A stretch of DNA of 64,000 nucleotides, from assembly GCF_017591435.1 (NCBI RefSeq), contig NC_059278.1, positions 16,764,489-16,828,488 on the forward strand. The letters run 5' to 3'. The notes under the pieces are model-generated. The model did no database searches, had not been told where the DNA came from, and saw only the letters and a program-made list of their open reading frames with translations. Positions 39,357 to 60,806 of this stretch are shown here, piece by piece (within the stretch, counting starts at the first letter, position 1; every line of letters starts with the position of its first letter). Made by a program: the position numbers and the translations under genes. The stretch is from Portunus trituberculatus (Eukaryota; Arthropoda; Malacostraca; Decapoda; Portunidae).

Positions 39357-39723
39357 AATCCTTATAAACACCATGACAACTCAGTACTTACATCACGCCG
39401 TTCTCTTTGGTCAGCTGGCAATGGTGTGACGGTGTCCTGTGCGTGGCATTATTGTTTCCACCGCTACACTTCGTCACCTCTCCCGCCATGTCAACGCATC
39501 ACCGGGACTTTCACACGAACACAATGGAAACACGCATTCCCACACTAACTTGACTTCTTAATTAACAAGGCTCTTCACTGGTGCCTTTCTCTGATTCCGA
39601 ACTCTACACGGCGCTAACGTAGAGAATAGTGAAGTAGTGTAGGCTTTCCAGATAGTGTACCTCGTGCTGTGTTCAGGAAGTGGCGTACGACAGCTGCTCA
39701 GTGCTCAGTGCTGTGTCTACAAT
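38906..39723. other. Anonymous sequence with short (CT)n and (GA)n
   Basis: (CT)n 39,170-39,201, (GA)n 39,271-39,291, (CT)n 39,327-39,355. No gene recognised. Confidence 0.55.
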
Positions 39724-40010
39724 GCCTAGTTCGTCTTCCTCTCGGGACAGTTTTCTATTTTTTCTATTTTTTTGTTTCGTTTTTTACTATTTTAGTTTTA
39801 CATATTGACGTTTGATATAACGTGAAAATCTATATTCATTTTTTCTTTCTCTAATCTAACTTCAAGAATAGAATTTATTAAGCCTAGTTTGTCTTCCTCT
39901 CGGGACGGTTTTACTTTTTTTTCTGTCCTACATTTTCATTGTTAGTACCAGAGTGTAATGTAAATATAGAAATCTTTATCCATTTTTTTTCTTTTTTTCT
40001 ATTTCGTTTT
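39724..40010. repeat. Divergent tandem duplication, about 155 bases
   Basis: GCCTAGTTCGTCTTCCTCTC at 39,724 and GCCTAGTTTGTCTTCCTCTC at about 39,881 open two units that both contain AATCTWTATYCATTTTTTY. Confidence 0.75.
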
Positions 40011-41099
40011 AATAGCAAATTTACTTATGAAATTGATATGACTGGAACCGAAAGCCCAATTTTTGTCGAAATCAACCAACAGCACGCTAAGTTACTACTA
40101 TGGCCGAGGTTGAAGTGTGAGATAACTCCGGCTATATTTACAGGTTAGAACCAATCTGTGGCTGCTAAACTGAGCAGATAAAGAGTGAAAGATGTACAAA
40201 TCATGCCTGTGTTAAGAGTAAGGAAGTGAGGTACAGAAATAATGTGTTTGGAGCAATGTTATGGTGTCTGCCCGGTCAAGGAGGGAGGGAGGACCATCAC
40301 GTGGGAAGCTCCTACGTATATGCCATCCATTACTGATAGTGATTATTAGTGAAGTGCAAGGATGATATGAAGTGCTTTCTCATAGCACAGTGGTGTACAA
40401 TAATGATGGTGTGCGGTAGTGTGTTGCGTACATGCATGTGTGTATGTGTGTTGGGATGTGACACTCCGCCCCCACTCCCTCCGTGTCCTCTCCACCCTCA
40501 ACGCATCTTAGGGGCAACACATCGCCAACTCCTGCAGAAGAGCGACGGTCTGTAAGTACACGTGGCGTATTGTTAACTGACAGATTAAAGAATGTGATAG
40601 ACAGATGTATAGACAGCTCGATTTTTAGATAGCAACTTATTCATAGTCATATTATTTTAGTCGCCTCTGTGATGACGAGAAAGATAGCAGGAATTAGCAG
40701 ACACACAATGATATTTAAGTGCTTTCAATAATACAAATGTTTGTGCGATGTATAGTATTCCAAACACATTTATAATACAGCACATACTTTCACCACCAGA
40801 TATGTATATGTATATATGTATGTAGGCATGCATTATATGTACATTTGTATACTTTCCTCGAAAACCTTCGCTTTCTTCCTCTCCCTCAGCCTCATCACCA
40901 ATCTCGGAGCTTAACTTTACACTTGTCAGCGCCCACCCCTGCGTGACTTATTCTGCCTCGTCTCCACCAAGGACTCCTGAATTCGTGCTTTTTTGGACGT
41001 TTGGTCTAACTCGGTATTCTTGACCAGGCGTGGACTCTTCACTGGCTGACAGGGATCACAGCGAGCCACCGCGGCAGCTGGCTAGGTGTTAGGTGTCAC
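40011..41099. other. Anonymous unique sequence
   Basis: Low-repeat sequence without a recognisable gene. A short TATATGTA run lies at 40,805-40,850. Confidence 0.45.
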
Positions 41100-42150
41100 C
41101 TTCTTGTCGCTAGTTTAGCATTCCGTCCTGCCGGCGTTGCAGCGCGACATGCAGGTGGCCGGGTGGGGAAGGGGCGGGGCAGGGCGGCTCAGGTGCGTGT
41201 GGCTTTTGGTATGTGCTAGGCGCCTCCATCTGGCCACTGCCATCTAATTAACCTTGTGTTGTGCTCCTCGTGCGTCATATTGATTTGCACGTTACACTCC
41301 CAGTCACTGACGCAACAACTGCACTCTTTGATTCAGACTCTGAGAGTAAATGTTGCTTGGTTCAATCCCATAGCAGTGTGCCCGCCTCCTTGCATGGCGC
41401 CGGGCTCTGATGACGATCCGCGGGGCACCATGATAATGTTGTGCATGGTGAGCAAGTAGCACTGTTTTTCTTCCTCTTATAATGAGAGACTCTATTGTGA
41501 CCATGTCTTCTTGATTCTTTCACTCTTCATTCAAACAGTTAAGTACACAGAGTGGCAGTGGCAGCAGCGCCGCTAATTCGCCTGCCGCTCCTGCCCACCA
41601 GTCTCCATAGCGTCGATCCAGAGGGGGATAGAGGTACACTCTCTCACGGTCAAGCCTCCGCGGTGAGTGCCAAGCAGTACTGCAGATTGCCCTCATGTGC
41701 ATGCTAAGCTGCTGCCCTTCGCGGGGGTGGCATGCCAAGCGCCTCGTCCGCTCGCCATGCCCGGCACACTCGCGCTACCCTCGTTAATTCGTTAGCCACA
41801 AGTTCGCCGGGGTGTGGAAGAGTTCACAATTATGCCATTAAGCCAGCGAGGGGCGCCTGGCGGGGCTGTTAGCATGCCGGGGAGCGTGGCGGAGCGTTGA
41901 ATCACGCTCTTCTCCCGCACTGGCTCACCGCAGCAGGGAAGGAGGACCGCCAGGGTGTGAGACCGTCCTGCGGCAATAGCGGGAGGATCTGAGGCGCGGT
42001 GCCCTGTGTAGGAGTAGCAGCGGGGAGCTGGCACCTCACGGGCACCGGGCTGGGAGCCTCGGGAAGGGAGGGGCAGGGAACAACTATACAAGGGAGGTGC
42101 AGGCGTCTCCAGGATCACAACAATGAGAAACGCATGCAGAACATGCAAGC
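41100..42150. other. GC- and CpG-rich unique segment, possible promoter or first-exon region
   Basis: Clearly richer in G+C and CG dinucleotides than the flanks and free of microsatellites. Short frames on both strands (for example 41,792-42,148 minus) have no recognisable domain. It could be a promoter or 5' exon of an unseen gene, or a non-repetitive relic. Confidence 0.35.
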
Positions 42151-42742
42151 ACCACAGACGTGGGAATATGTAGGTATACTAGTAATAGTAAAGACAAAAG
42201 GAGAAGAAAAAAAAATGTATGCAGAGAAATTGAACATGTCTCCCAGATTTTGCTTACCTCGAACCTTGGCGGAAACAAATGTAATTGATCTTTGTTTCCT
42301 TTCACTTCTTTACGCATCCTGTTGATGGGTACAGCGGAGAGTGGCGGGAAACAGAACTCGGGCACTTGTCTTTCAGTTCACTTCTTAGCGCTTGTCTGAG
42401 ATCATCAGGTAAAAAGACAAGAGAAATGAGAAAATCTGAATAACAAGGCTGTCATGCAGTTCAGTCACCAGAGCAGGTAGCACGCCAGAATTAATTGCAC
42501 GAATATTGATGTGCAGTGACACGTGTATACAGCTTCACTGCGATGACGAGGAGTCAGAGAGTGAAGTGTGGAGGGAGTAGACTTGGTGAAGGGAGGGAAT
42601 GGCAAAATGAAATGGCCGGAGAGGCTATAAGGGTGACTGACGGGGAAAGTGTAAATGTGTGAGGCGGAACGAAAGAGGAGGGAAAAAAAGAAAGCCGAAT
42701 TTTCAAAAGAGAGCGTAGGGGTGAATTGAAAAAGGAAGCGAC
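42151..42742. other. Anonymous sequence
   Basis: No recognised feature. Confidence 0.45.
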
Positions 42743-45110
42743 ATAATAATAATAATAATAATAATCTTTATTTTCAGCTTAAATGCCATACAATGTAAAT
42801 GGAGATAGGTAAAAGCTATCTTAAATTTAATAAAATACAAAATAAGTTTTTTTTTTTTTTTTTTTTAAATCTCACTAACTTAATACACTCTATGTCAAGT
42901 AATTGTCTTTGAGCCCTTGGCTAAAATCTACATACATTTTACATCAACAGTGTCAGTATAACTATTGCCTGGGATGTTGTATATACAGTAAAGTGTCCCA
43001 CTGCTGCCACAAAGGGGATACCCAGCGGGCATCACTGTTGGTGATACGTTGCACCACTGAGTTGGTCGTTGCAAGTATCCTGCTCCTAAGACTGTAGCAA
43101 CAACTACGCCTCAATTCGTAGAAACCTTTCATCCTTAGGGTTACAAACATCTCTGAGGCACTACTCCAAGGTGGGATGTTAACGAGTCGGCGAAGAACAT
43201 TATTATAATTTACTCTTAGCCTATTTAACGTAGAGACTTTCACATTACTCCACAGGGACATGCCATACACATTATAACATAGAGCACGGAACAGTGTACA
43301 TTTGACGTCGAAGGAACATGACTTAAATTTTCTCACAAGCATATTACCCCTAGCACATAATTTTCTATTTTGATTCATTACATCCTCATCATCTGTAAGA
43401 TTACTTGATATTATATGACCGAGGTATGTGAAGTTGTCAACAAATTCCAACACTTTGCCACATAATTTAATTATTGGTTTTTGGTATACCGTGGAATGTC
43501 TAGAGTTAAACAGCATGCACTTCGTTTTCTTAGTGTTAAATATCATCAAATGATTCCGTGCAAAGGATTCACAGACAGCCAGCATACCACATAGGGCATG
43601 ACTAGAAGGGGTTATAATGACTAGATCGTCAGCCCATGACAAGTTATTCATTGGGTTATTAGCAATGTGACATCCGAGGTTACTTTGATTTAACTTGATG
43701 TTCAGCTCATCCATGAACACATTAAACAGATACGGGCTGAGTATGGAACCCTGACGTATTCCATTCTGCATGTGAAACTTATGTGACAGTTGTTCACCCC
43801 AGCCCACACAAATAGTCTGGTTTACATACCAAACTCTTAAAATATTCACAATCTTCCTTGGTACACCTCGTTCTAATAATTTAGTAAACAATTTATAATA
43901 GGAGGTTCTATCAAAGGCTGACTTAACATCCATATAACATGCATATACTGGGGAACTTTGCTTATGGTAATAATTTACTATTTCTTTAAAGCTAAAAATA
44001 CACATATCAGTTGAAATTTGGTTTTTGTATCCAAATTGGTTATCTTCAGTATGAAGTTCATTTTGTATTCTGTTATACATAATGCTCTCAAAAATTTTAG
44101 AAAATGAAGATGACACAGTTATGGGACGGTAGTTGTCACTAATTGCAAAATCTAAAAGCTTCCCTTTCAATAGTGGCATGATTTTAGCGTCAATGACAGC
44201 CTCTGGTAAAAACTCGTGCACCAAAAAACAATTCGACATAAGCGATAAAAATACTACAATAATAAAAGGACATCTACGATAAAATTCATTGGGTACATTA
44301 TCAAGACCAACCGCTTTGCCATCTTTCAACTTATCTATAATTGTCTTTATTTCCTCTACTGTAACGTGATCGATGTATTCATCTTCAATGTGGTTATAAT
44401 GTCTGAAAAATTCCTTTCGATGTGCTTCGTCCTCTAGCGAGTTCAAGATCGAGCCGTACTTGGCCGCCCACATATTGGCAATGTCCTTGTCACCCACCGC
44501 TCCACCGATGCGGTCGGGCCTCGCCGCCGCTCCGCCGCTAGATCCTGACACACTTCTCCAGAACGCCCTAGAGTTCCCCGACGCGAGCCTACGTGACATC
44601 GCCTCGGCTCGCATCGCCTCTTCGTCGCGACGGCACTGGCGTAAGGCGTATTTGAAGTCTGCTCGAGCTGACCGCATACGCTCGGCGTCTTCTCCGTGCC
44701 TTTCTGCGCCTTGACGCCTCCATTGCTTAAAAGCTTCTCGCGAACATCGGTACAGATTCTTTACATGATGATTCCAGCCCGGTATTACTTTGGCTTTTTT
44801 ACATTCAACACCAAACGTCTCACGTCCCACACGGTTTATAGCACCTATGAATTCGGCCCATTTCGATTCCAATAGAGCCCAATGACAAGCATCGTTACAC
44901 TTATTTCTACAATAACAGAAATCATACACCTCGTTAAAATCAAATTCCTCTAAGAGATCATTATAAAACTTAGAACATAAACTATCATCTAGAAAATTCC
45001 AAAGTATTTTAGAATCGCTATTAAAATTAGGAGTAACACCCTTAGGAAGGCTATTAAAAGGAGAATGAGTACAAAAATTCCTTAATATGTGACGAACTGA
45101 TCTCACTTGT
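42743..45110 (-). mobile_element. 5'-truncated LINE (jockey/CR1-group non-LTR retrotransposon)
   Basis: A minus-strand element with an open reverse transcriptase frame, a 3' UTR containing AATAAAG, and a terminal (ATT)n tail at about 42,743-42,765. No endonuclease domain precedes the RT, and the similarity ends near 45,110 in AT-rich sequence, so the copy is 5'-truncated. The short trinucleotide tail in place of poly(A) is typical of several LINE clades. The clade is not resolved by eye. Confidence 0.85.
42962..45106 (-). CDS. Non-LTR retrotransposon reverse transcriptase (ORF2 fragment)
   Basis: 714 codons without a stop or frameshift. The frame begins at a GTG, not an ATG, because the 5' part of the element is missing; this is not a true start. 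Reverse transcriptase blocks in order: NYRPIT (325-330), YMDVKSAFD (391-399), GIRQGS (449-454), and the catalytic box as WADD (491-494), with W in place of the usual Y or F before ADD. A thumb and C-terminal region ends with LWSN and a cysteine-containing segment. No apurinic endonuclease or RNase H domain is seen. The known role of the family is target-primed reverse transcription in the nucleus. The coding for residues 112-218 is much more G+C-rich than the rest. The intact frame suggests recent insertion, though the copy cannot be autonomous. Confidence 0.85.
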   Translation of the reverse strand: MRSVRHILRNFCTHSPFNSLPKGVTPNFNSDSKILWNFLDDSLCSKFYNDLLEEFDFNEVYDFCYCRNKCNDACHWALLESKWAEFIGAINRVGRETFGVECKKAKVIPGWNHHVKNLYRCSREAFKQWRRQGAERHGEDAERMRSARADFKYALRQCRRDEEAMRAEAMSRRLASGNSRAFWRSVSGSSGGAAARPDRIGGAVGDKDIANMWAAKYGSILNSLEDEAHRKEFFRHYNHIEDEYIDHVTVEEIKTIIDKLKDGKAVGLDNVPNEFYRRCPFIIVVFLSLMSNCFLVHEFLPEAVIDAKIMPLLKGKLLDFAISDNYRPITVSSSFSKIFESIMYNRIQNELHTEDNQFGYKNQISTDMCIFSFKEIVNYYHKQSSPVYACYMDVKSAFDRTSYYKLFTKLLERGVPRKIVNILRVWYVNQTICVGWGEQLSHKFHMQNGIRQGSILSPYLFNVFMDELNIKLNQSNLGCHIANNPMNNLSWADDLVIITPSSHALCGMLAVCESFARNHLMIFNTKKTKCMLFNSRHSTVYQKPIIKLCGKVLEFVDNFTYLGHIISSNLTDDEDVMNQNRKLCARGNMLVRKFKSCSFDVKCTLFRALCYNVYGMSLWSNVKVSTLNRLRVNYNNVLRRLVNIPPWSSASEMFVTLRMKGFYELRRSCCYSLRSRILATTNSVVQRITNSDARWVSPLWQQWDTLLYIQHPRQ

Positions 45111-45300
45111 TTTGGTTATACTTTTCTTTGTTTTTCTACAATCGTCGCCTCTCTTCCCTCCCTTTCCTCATCCTCCGTCTTTCTCCTACCTTTCAATTCT
45201 CTGCGTAACCATGCAAAAAGTATAGTAATGAATGAAGTAGCAGAACATTTTATTTACAGTGTAACAAAAATTATGTGCATTAACAAAAACTTACATATTA
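45111..45300. other. Anonymous spacer
   Basis: No recognised gene. AAATAAAA on the minus strand at about 45,248-45,255 is a possible distal poly(A) signal for ADAM gene A, but it is over 500 bases from the stop. Confidence 0.35.
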
Positions 45301-45485
<185 letters not shown>

Positions 45486-45827
45486 TGACATTGTTTTAAG
45501 AAATCCTTACAGTCCTCAGTAACCTTAATGAATAAAACAGAGAGGACAACTCGTGTAGAACCTGTTTTGTTTATGGCAGTCTTTGTTAGTTGGTGTATTT
45601 CTTAGTTTTTTTTTTCGTTTTTGTTTAGTGTCACCTTTTTTCTCCCCTTTACGTTTTTGAGCGTCTCGGTTCGCTGCTGACGTGGTGTGGTACGATGTGC
45701 ACGAGCCAAGCAACCCAGTGCAAGGTGTGCCTGGTGAAGGAAACGCGCGAGAGAGAAGCGAAACAGTGAGATAAATACACACTAGCGCATCCTCTTGTGC
45801 GAGGCTGCGGAGGAGCGAATACTGTCG

Positions 45828-55337
<9,510 letters not shown>

Positions 55338-55560
55338 GGTAGGAAGTCAGTCTCGCGTCACACTGTTGCTTGTTCCTGCACTCACTGCTCTGGTCTTTAA
55401 TTGGTTCGTCACCGTGCCAGCGATCCCTCTCACCACTGATAGAAGCGAGGCGTGCCTCCTCTACCTGCCACACTCACCGCGGCATTATCATGAGTCACGT
55501 CGCGGTTCTATTTAGTGGATGAGCAAGGCGACGCACTTCTTTGACACTCCACACACTCAC
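55338..55560 (-). promoter_or_regulatory. Likely 5' UTR/promoter region of ADAM gene A
   Basis: Immediately upstream of the ATG. On the minus strand it contains CCAATTAAAG about 65 bases before the start. There is no in-frame extension of the signal peptide frame past a TGA. The transcription start is not determinable. Confidence 0.3.
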
Positions 55561-55855
55561 TTCTCTGCGCCACTGGTCAGGCGGCTCTTCATCTCTAGGA
55601 AAATAGTAGACTTGTGGCGGCTGTGGAGTCCCGCAGTGGAGTGGTGGCGGCGGAGTGGCGCGTGAGGATGGATGACAGGCGGGTGACTCACTCACTATAC
55701 GCTCACCTTCCGGTAAACTGACATCACTATCGAGCCCCACTTGTGCCATTGGTGTGGCTGTAGGACATCCTGGGTGGGTGTTGCTCAAAGGCTGGCACAT
55801 GGAGGGTCGCTGGGAATGTCTCAAGGGGCTTGGTGGTCCCCCGTGCAGTGATGCC
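55561..55855 (-). CDS. Orphan exon-like segment, proline-rich
   Basis: Between acceptor TTGTTTACAG-type (TAAATGTTTACAG) and donor GTGAGTG, a 295-nt segment reads open with phase 2 in and phase 0 out: ASLHGGPPSPLRHS through ATPPPPLHCGTPQPPQ. It fits neither ADAM model as joined here. Its phase-0 end could join exon 3 of gene A, or it may belong to an unseen transcript. No homology recognised. Confidence 0.3.
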
Positions 55856-56400
55856 CTGTAAACATTTAAGTTATAACACACATAAGCGTGTTCTAGTTGC
55901 TATTATTGACTCGTCTGGTAATGCAAAAGGCTGGACGGAAATGCATTCAGATAATTATGAAGATTGCAACAGCAGTCAACATAAACACACGATAATGGTA
56001 GTGCTTCTCGCTGCACCATCCACGAGAGTCACTTCACGTCATTTTTGTCTTGTCTTACAGTTGTTTTAGGGACTGACACCTTTAATGAACCTTTTTCACC
56101 AGGTTTGCATCCACTTCTACACAAACAAGTCAATTACAAGTCACCAACACATCACCAGTTTCTTTGTAATATTATCGCAGCCTGGTGCGCTGCGGATGGC
56201 GGTCGGAGTGAGCTGACGATAACACTCCTCGCTGGTGAAGAGTCCCGCCACGCTCACTGTTTATCTTATCGCTTAAAAAATCGCATTTAAAAAGTTACGA
56301 GTATTATTAAGGCAATGTGTTCATCCAGGGAGAGGAGGAAGGAGGGAAGGAGGAGAGGAAAGGAAGGGTGAAGATCGTCTGTTTTTTGGGGAGGGAAATG
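55856..56400. other. Anonymous intergenic sequence
   Basis: No gene recognised. Confidence 0.5.
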
Positions 56401-56407
56401 TGGTTAG

Positions 56408-56558
56408 CTGGGGCTTTCCTGTGGCCCTCAACATCACCACCACCATCACCACCACAGCCACAGCCACCACTACAGCTCAACTACTAACTGTCACCACCAC
56501 CACCCCCATCATCACTACCACTAGGGATAATGATAATTCTACTACCGTGTCTTCTTCA

Positions 56559-56651
<93 letters not shown>

Positions 56652-56747
56652 ACTGCTACTGCTACTGCTACTACTACTACTACTACTACTTGTACCACTA
56701 CCACAAGCATACGACAAATATTGTAGATTGAAACTAAGACTCATTAT

Positions 56748-56814
<67 letters not shown>
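56408..56814. repeat. (ACC)n, (ACT)n-(GCT)n and (GT)n tracts
   Basis: ACC/ATC mix 56,430-56,520, (ACT)n with a (GCT)n centre 56,556-56,700, then (GT)n 56,752-56,814. Confidence 0.95.
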
Positions 56815-56816
<2 letters not shown>

Positions 56817-57039
56817 CAAGGTTCAGGAAATGATTCATGGAGTCACTGGTTCTCTTCTTAAAAACAACAGCATCTACAAACACCAAGGCACAAAACAAAC
56901 GGTACAGTAAGGGACCTCCACAAACACACAAACCACGTAAACAATTTAGGTGTTCTGCATTCATTCATGTCACTCCAATGTTAAGGAACCGCAGGACATT
57001 TTTTTTACTTATCACTTTGAACAACGCAGTTCGTCCTAA

Positions 57040-57285
57040 CTCTAACTTAACCTAATCTATATAACCTCCCATCCTAACCTGATATATTCTTACCTAACTT
57101 TTAATGATCTAACTGAGCAGTATAACTTAATGAACAGACTAATCTAATTATCTTAACACATGAATGACTTAACTTAACCTGCCCTGACCTAACCTAACCT
57201 GACCTAATCTGACCTTACTTAACCTAACCTAACTTAACCCAACCCAACCCAACCCAGCCTTAACGTAACCTAACAGTGGAATTCC
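57040..57285. repeat. Degenerate (CCTAA)n telomere-like repeat
   Basis: Runs of CCTAA, CTTAA and CCCAA pentamers in intergenic DNA. Confidence 0.8.
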
Positions 57286-57429
57286 TTACTTGTTTCTGTT
57301 TCCCTGTGACCAGTGACCATTATTGCTTCCATAGACAAGTTGCGACTCATTTTTGGAACTTACGTGGCCTTCGGTTTGAAAATGTGCTTTATTACCTTCA
57401 TCTACTTTTTGGAACGTAGGTTTTTTTTC

Positions 57430-57655
57430 TTTTTTTTTTATTTATACCATGTGGGCTTTTCACTGGAATTTATGGCCTAAAGGAAGTACTTTTTTGTGGT
57501 ACCTCCTATCTCAAAGCCCACCCGCTAGGAAACCGTTGCCCCGAGTGAGGAAGCCCAACCTACACTAGGACCGTGGACAGGATTCGAACCCGTGCGCTTG
57601 GAGACCCCTCGGACCCCAAAGCACGCATGGTTCCACTGTACCACGGCGGCCTACA
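57430..57655 (-). mobile_element. tRNA-derived SINE (family 2), second copy
   Basis: Reverse complement of the 48,918 element: poly(T) then TTTATACCATGTGGGC, GGATTCGAACC (box B complement), and CCACTGTACCACGGCGGCC at the head end. Confidence 0.85.
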
Positions 57656-58244
57656 CTTTTTTATTTAATTTCTTTTCCTTTATTTTCCTATTGCTTTGTC
57701 CCTTCATTAGGTTGTCACGCACGGGAAATCAAAATATAAATATTCACTTCATTTGCTGTGGAACGCAATGCATATCTCAGAAAATTTCAAAAGGAGTGGT
57801 GGCAAGCTTCCTGTTTCTTCTGGTGCCATTCTCGTGTTTGTGGGAAATATCTCAAGGGAAGTGTATATTAAAGTGTGTCTCTTATTTTATATTCCTCCTC
57901 GGGTAAGAATAGATATGTAGTGAAGTGATGAGTATTGCTTGGAAGGAGAAATATAATCTTTTGTAACAATCCTCCTTCTCTTCCCCCTATATTCTCTCTC
58001 TTCCTATGACCCCACAACCAGCTTCGTGAAACCTTGATGTTCCTTTGTGTTCCTTTCGTGCTGTATTCCTTTTCCTCCTCATTGGTGTAATCAGTCATGA
58101 ATACTAATATAAACATCACGAAACCTGTACGCAGACCTTTCCTTCAATGCACGTGTACATAAACATACACACGTGAGAAGGGAATACAGACCTTACACAA
58201 CTGGACATTATCTCTTCACCGTGACATCTGGAGTATTATTGTAC
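57656..58244. other. Anonymous intergenic sequence
   Basis: No gene recognised. Confidence 0.5.
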
Positions 58245-58304
58245 CTGAGTCATCTCCAGGTGCTTCATGATCTCTACACTCGTCAACATGTCTCGTCCGT
58301 CCAT
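58245..58304 (-). CDS. Orphan exon-like segment, possible alternative first coding exon
   Basis: ATG at 58,304 opens MDGRDMLTSVEIMKHLEMTQ and ends exactly at donor GTACAA in phase 0. An acceptor-like AACAAG lies upstream near 58,330. Phase 0 would allow a join to exon 3 of ADAM gene A. It could equally be chance. Confidence 0.25.
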
Positions 58305-59140
58305 GGCGCCTCGTCCTTGCTGCCTTGTTGATGCTAGGGAGGCAGAGGGACGCTGGTTCTCAAATAGGCGTTTCATTCTTGTTGCCTTGAAATTTTCGGG
58401 AAGACAAGAAACTGGGCTGAAGTAAAGGTGAAGTGTTGGTGGATGGATGGTGGATCTGATTACCAGAGTGTTGTATGGTAAAGTGGGTTTGAAATAGAGA
58501 TGATAGTGGTGCGTTGGTGGATGGATGGTTGTGTGATGAACGGAGCGTTGAATGGGAATGAACGTGTGTGTGGTGACGGAAGGAAACAGGAATGATAAAC
58601 AAGTGTCCTACATAATGGTAACCCGTTGATAAGTGTATTAATGAGGTGTTTGGGGTAATTTTTAGCGAGTTGTCTTGAGTTGAGGCTGCATTGAACGTGA
58701 CCTGTACTAATAGTTACGTTTATTATCACAAGTTTGACATAAATATAGAAGAAAACGACGATATGGACAAACTAAAGCTAAAGTAGCACCGGACACTGGT
58801 GACTCGGAAGCCTCGATAGAGAGTCTTATTTGCCTTGTCCAGGTGTGGCTTGGCACACCAGGTCCTCCTCCTCCCACCGCTCGCTCACTTACACTGCCCC
58901 TCCCGCCACTCTCCCTGTAAGTGTGAAGAATAACTCACTGGCGAGCAGCCATGTTGCTGCAGCACCCCACTCAGCACCGTAAACATCAGCGGCAATCGCA
59001 TACACTTAGTCAGCAGCTGACGCACACCAGTGGTGCGCTGTGGTTCCTTTCACAAGTTGCAGCAATAGGCTTACATGGTCTGGCCTTCAGGCGCTGGATG
59101 GAAGGACAGGGGACCGCAGTGCTCTCCTTCGGGCTCCACC
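58305..59140. other. 3' flank of ADAM gene B
   Basis: No gene recognised. A minus-strand AATAAA at 58,719-58,724, about 420 bases after the gene B stop, is a candidate poly(A) signal. GGTGGATGGATGG occurs twice near 58,437-58,530. Confidence 0.4.
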
Positions 59141-60375
59141 TCAGGCAACTTCAAATTTTCTTGCCATTTCCATGACTTTATTGGAGGCTGTGCTGGCCGG
59201 CGAGGAACTCAGAGACCGTGAGGGAGTCATGGGAGGGCTTGGCCGCGCCGCACCGTGGGGAGGACTGGGCTTTTCGTGGTGGCATTGGCGTGGCGTCTGA
59301 GGACCAAAGCCAAGTTTCAGGGGAGGGACCTTTGGCGGTGATGGCAAAGGCTTATTTTTAGGTGGTTTTGGTGGCACCTTGGAGGCGGTGGACGCGACTT
59401 CCATGGCGCCGCGCCTGTCTGGTGACGCGGCCACTGGACTCTTGGCGTCAGCAGGGAGACTGTGCGGTATGTCTGGCAATCCGCCGCCCGTCGCCGCTCC
59501 TGAGGCCTTAGACAAATTTTCTTCGCTTTTATTTGGCTTTAGAGCAGCAGACGGTGGAAGCGGGGGCGTTCCTTCCTTTCGATTTCTCCCATTTGAAATG
59601 ACATCAGTGGAGAAGGATCTGTTATACATGGGCTTGACGGAGTGGGGGGGCGGCGTGCCCTGGCGGGAGCCGCGCGCCAATGGATCCACCACAAAGCGAC
59701 TCAGCGGGATGGATTTCTGGCTGCCGAAACTCTTAGTGCGGACAGTCTCGTTATCTAAGGCCGTCTTGGGTTTCTTGTCCCCGAACTTGAAGAACAAACT
59801 GACCAGGCTGCCCATAGACAGTTGCAGGGAGGTCCTCTTGCCGGAGACGTCTTCGTCGGAGTCCGAGACGCAGCCGGAGTCCATGGAGATGGACTGCTGA
59901 TAGGTGGGGCGGTGAAGGTTGTTTGCAGACTTGTGGTGCAGGAGGGGGGAGTCTGGGGGCAGTTTCACTTCCCTGCGGAAGTCAGGCGAGTCCTTAGGTT
60001 CGATGGTGACCATCTCTGTCACTAGCTTATCGTCGGCCACGCCCCATGTGTTGGTTTGCAAGGAGCCCTTGACTTCCACGCCCACGCTGCACAACATGTG
60101 CTCTTTCTCGGCATCGTCTACTTCAATGTTTGTGTTTGCTTGTTTCTTTTCGGGGTCTGATCCCACGGTCAACATCCACCGGACGGCCTTGGTGGTGATG
60201 GGGCAGCAACAAGCATCCAGGCAGGCAGCGCAGCAGGGCACAATTCCAGATATCTTGTCACGTCCTTTGCTCTTGTACCAACCTTTGCACCAACCCCACA
60301 GGCAGCACGTCACCGCCCCCAGACTGAGCAGCAGCACCGTCGCCACCCAGGCCAGTGTTATCAGCATCCATGGGT
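59141..60375 (-). CDS. ADAM B last exon: membrane span and tail
   Basis: WMLITLAWVATVLLLSLGAV spans the membrane. PCCAACLDACCCP, WGVADDKLVTE, DSGCVS, LSMGSLVSLFFKFG and RQGTPPP follow, in the same order as gene A, with PPKPPKNKPLPSPPK as an SH3-type ligand. Confidence 0.92.
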
Positions 60376-60719
60376 CTGTGGGGGAGGGAATCCGTTACCA
60401 TGGCAGACAGTGAATGTTTACTGCTCTAGTTTTTCAGTGTAACAAAGCTCCACGCGCGTGTTTTTCCCTACAGCCATACTATCTTGCTTACCATAGACGT
60501 CAGACATCACGTTGCTGTCCACGGATCCCCCAAGGCCTGGCAGGAAACAATTTGGGGGTGCAAAGCCTGTGTCGCAGTGACAGTGGCCGAGGCTGTTACA
60601 CACCCCGTGACCAGAGCACCCGCCGTGGCACTCCCCGCTGAGCTTCGGCACTGTCTGGCACCGCTGCTCTACGCACATCTGTGGACGCGAAGTCAGGCAC
60701 GTAGTGCTAAGATTGAAGG

Positions 60720-60806
<87 letters not shown>

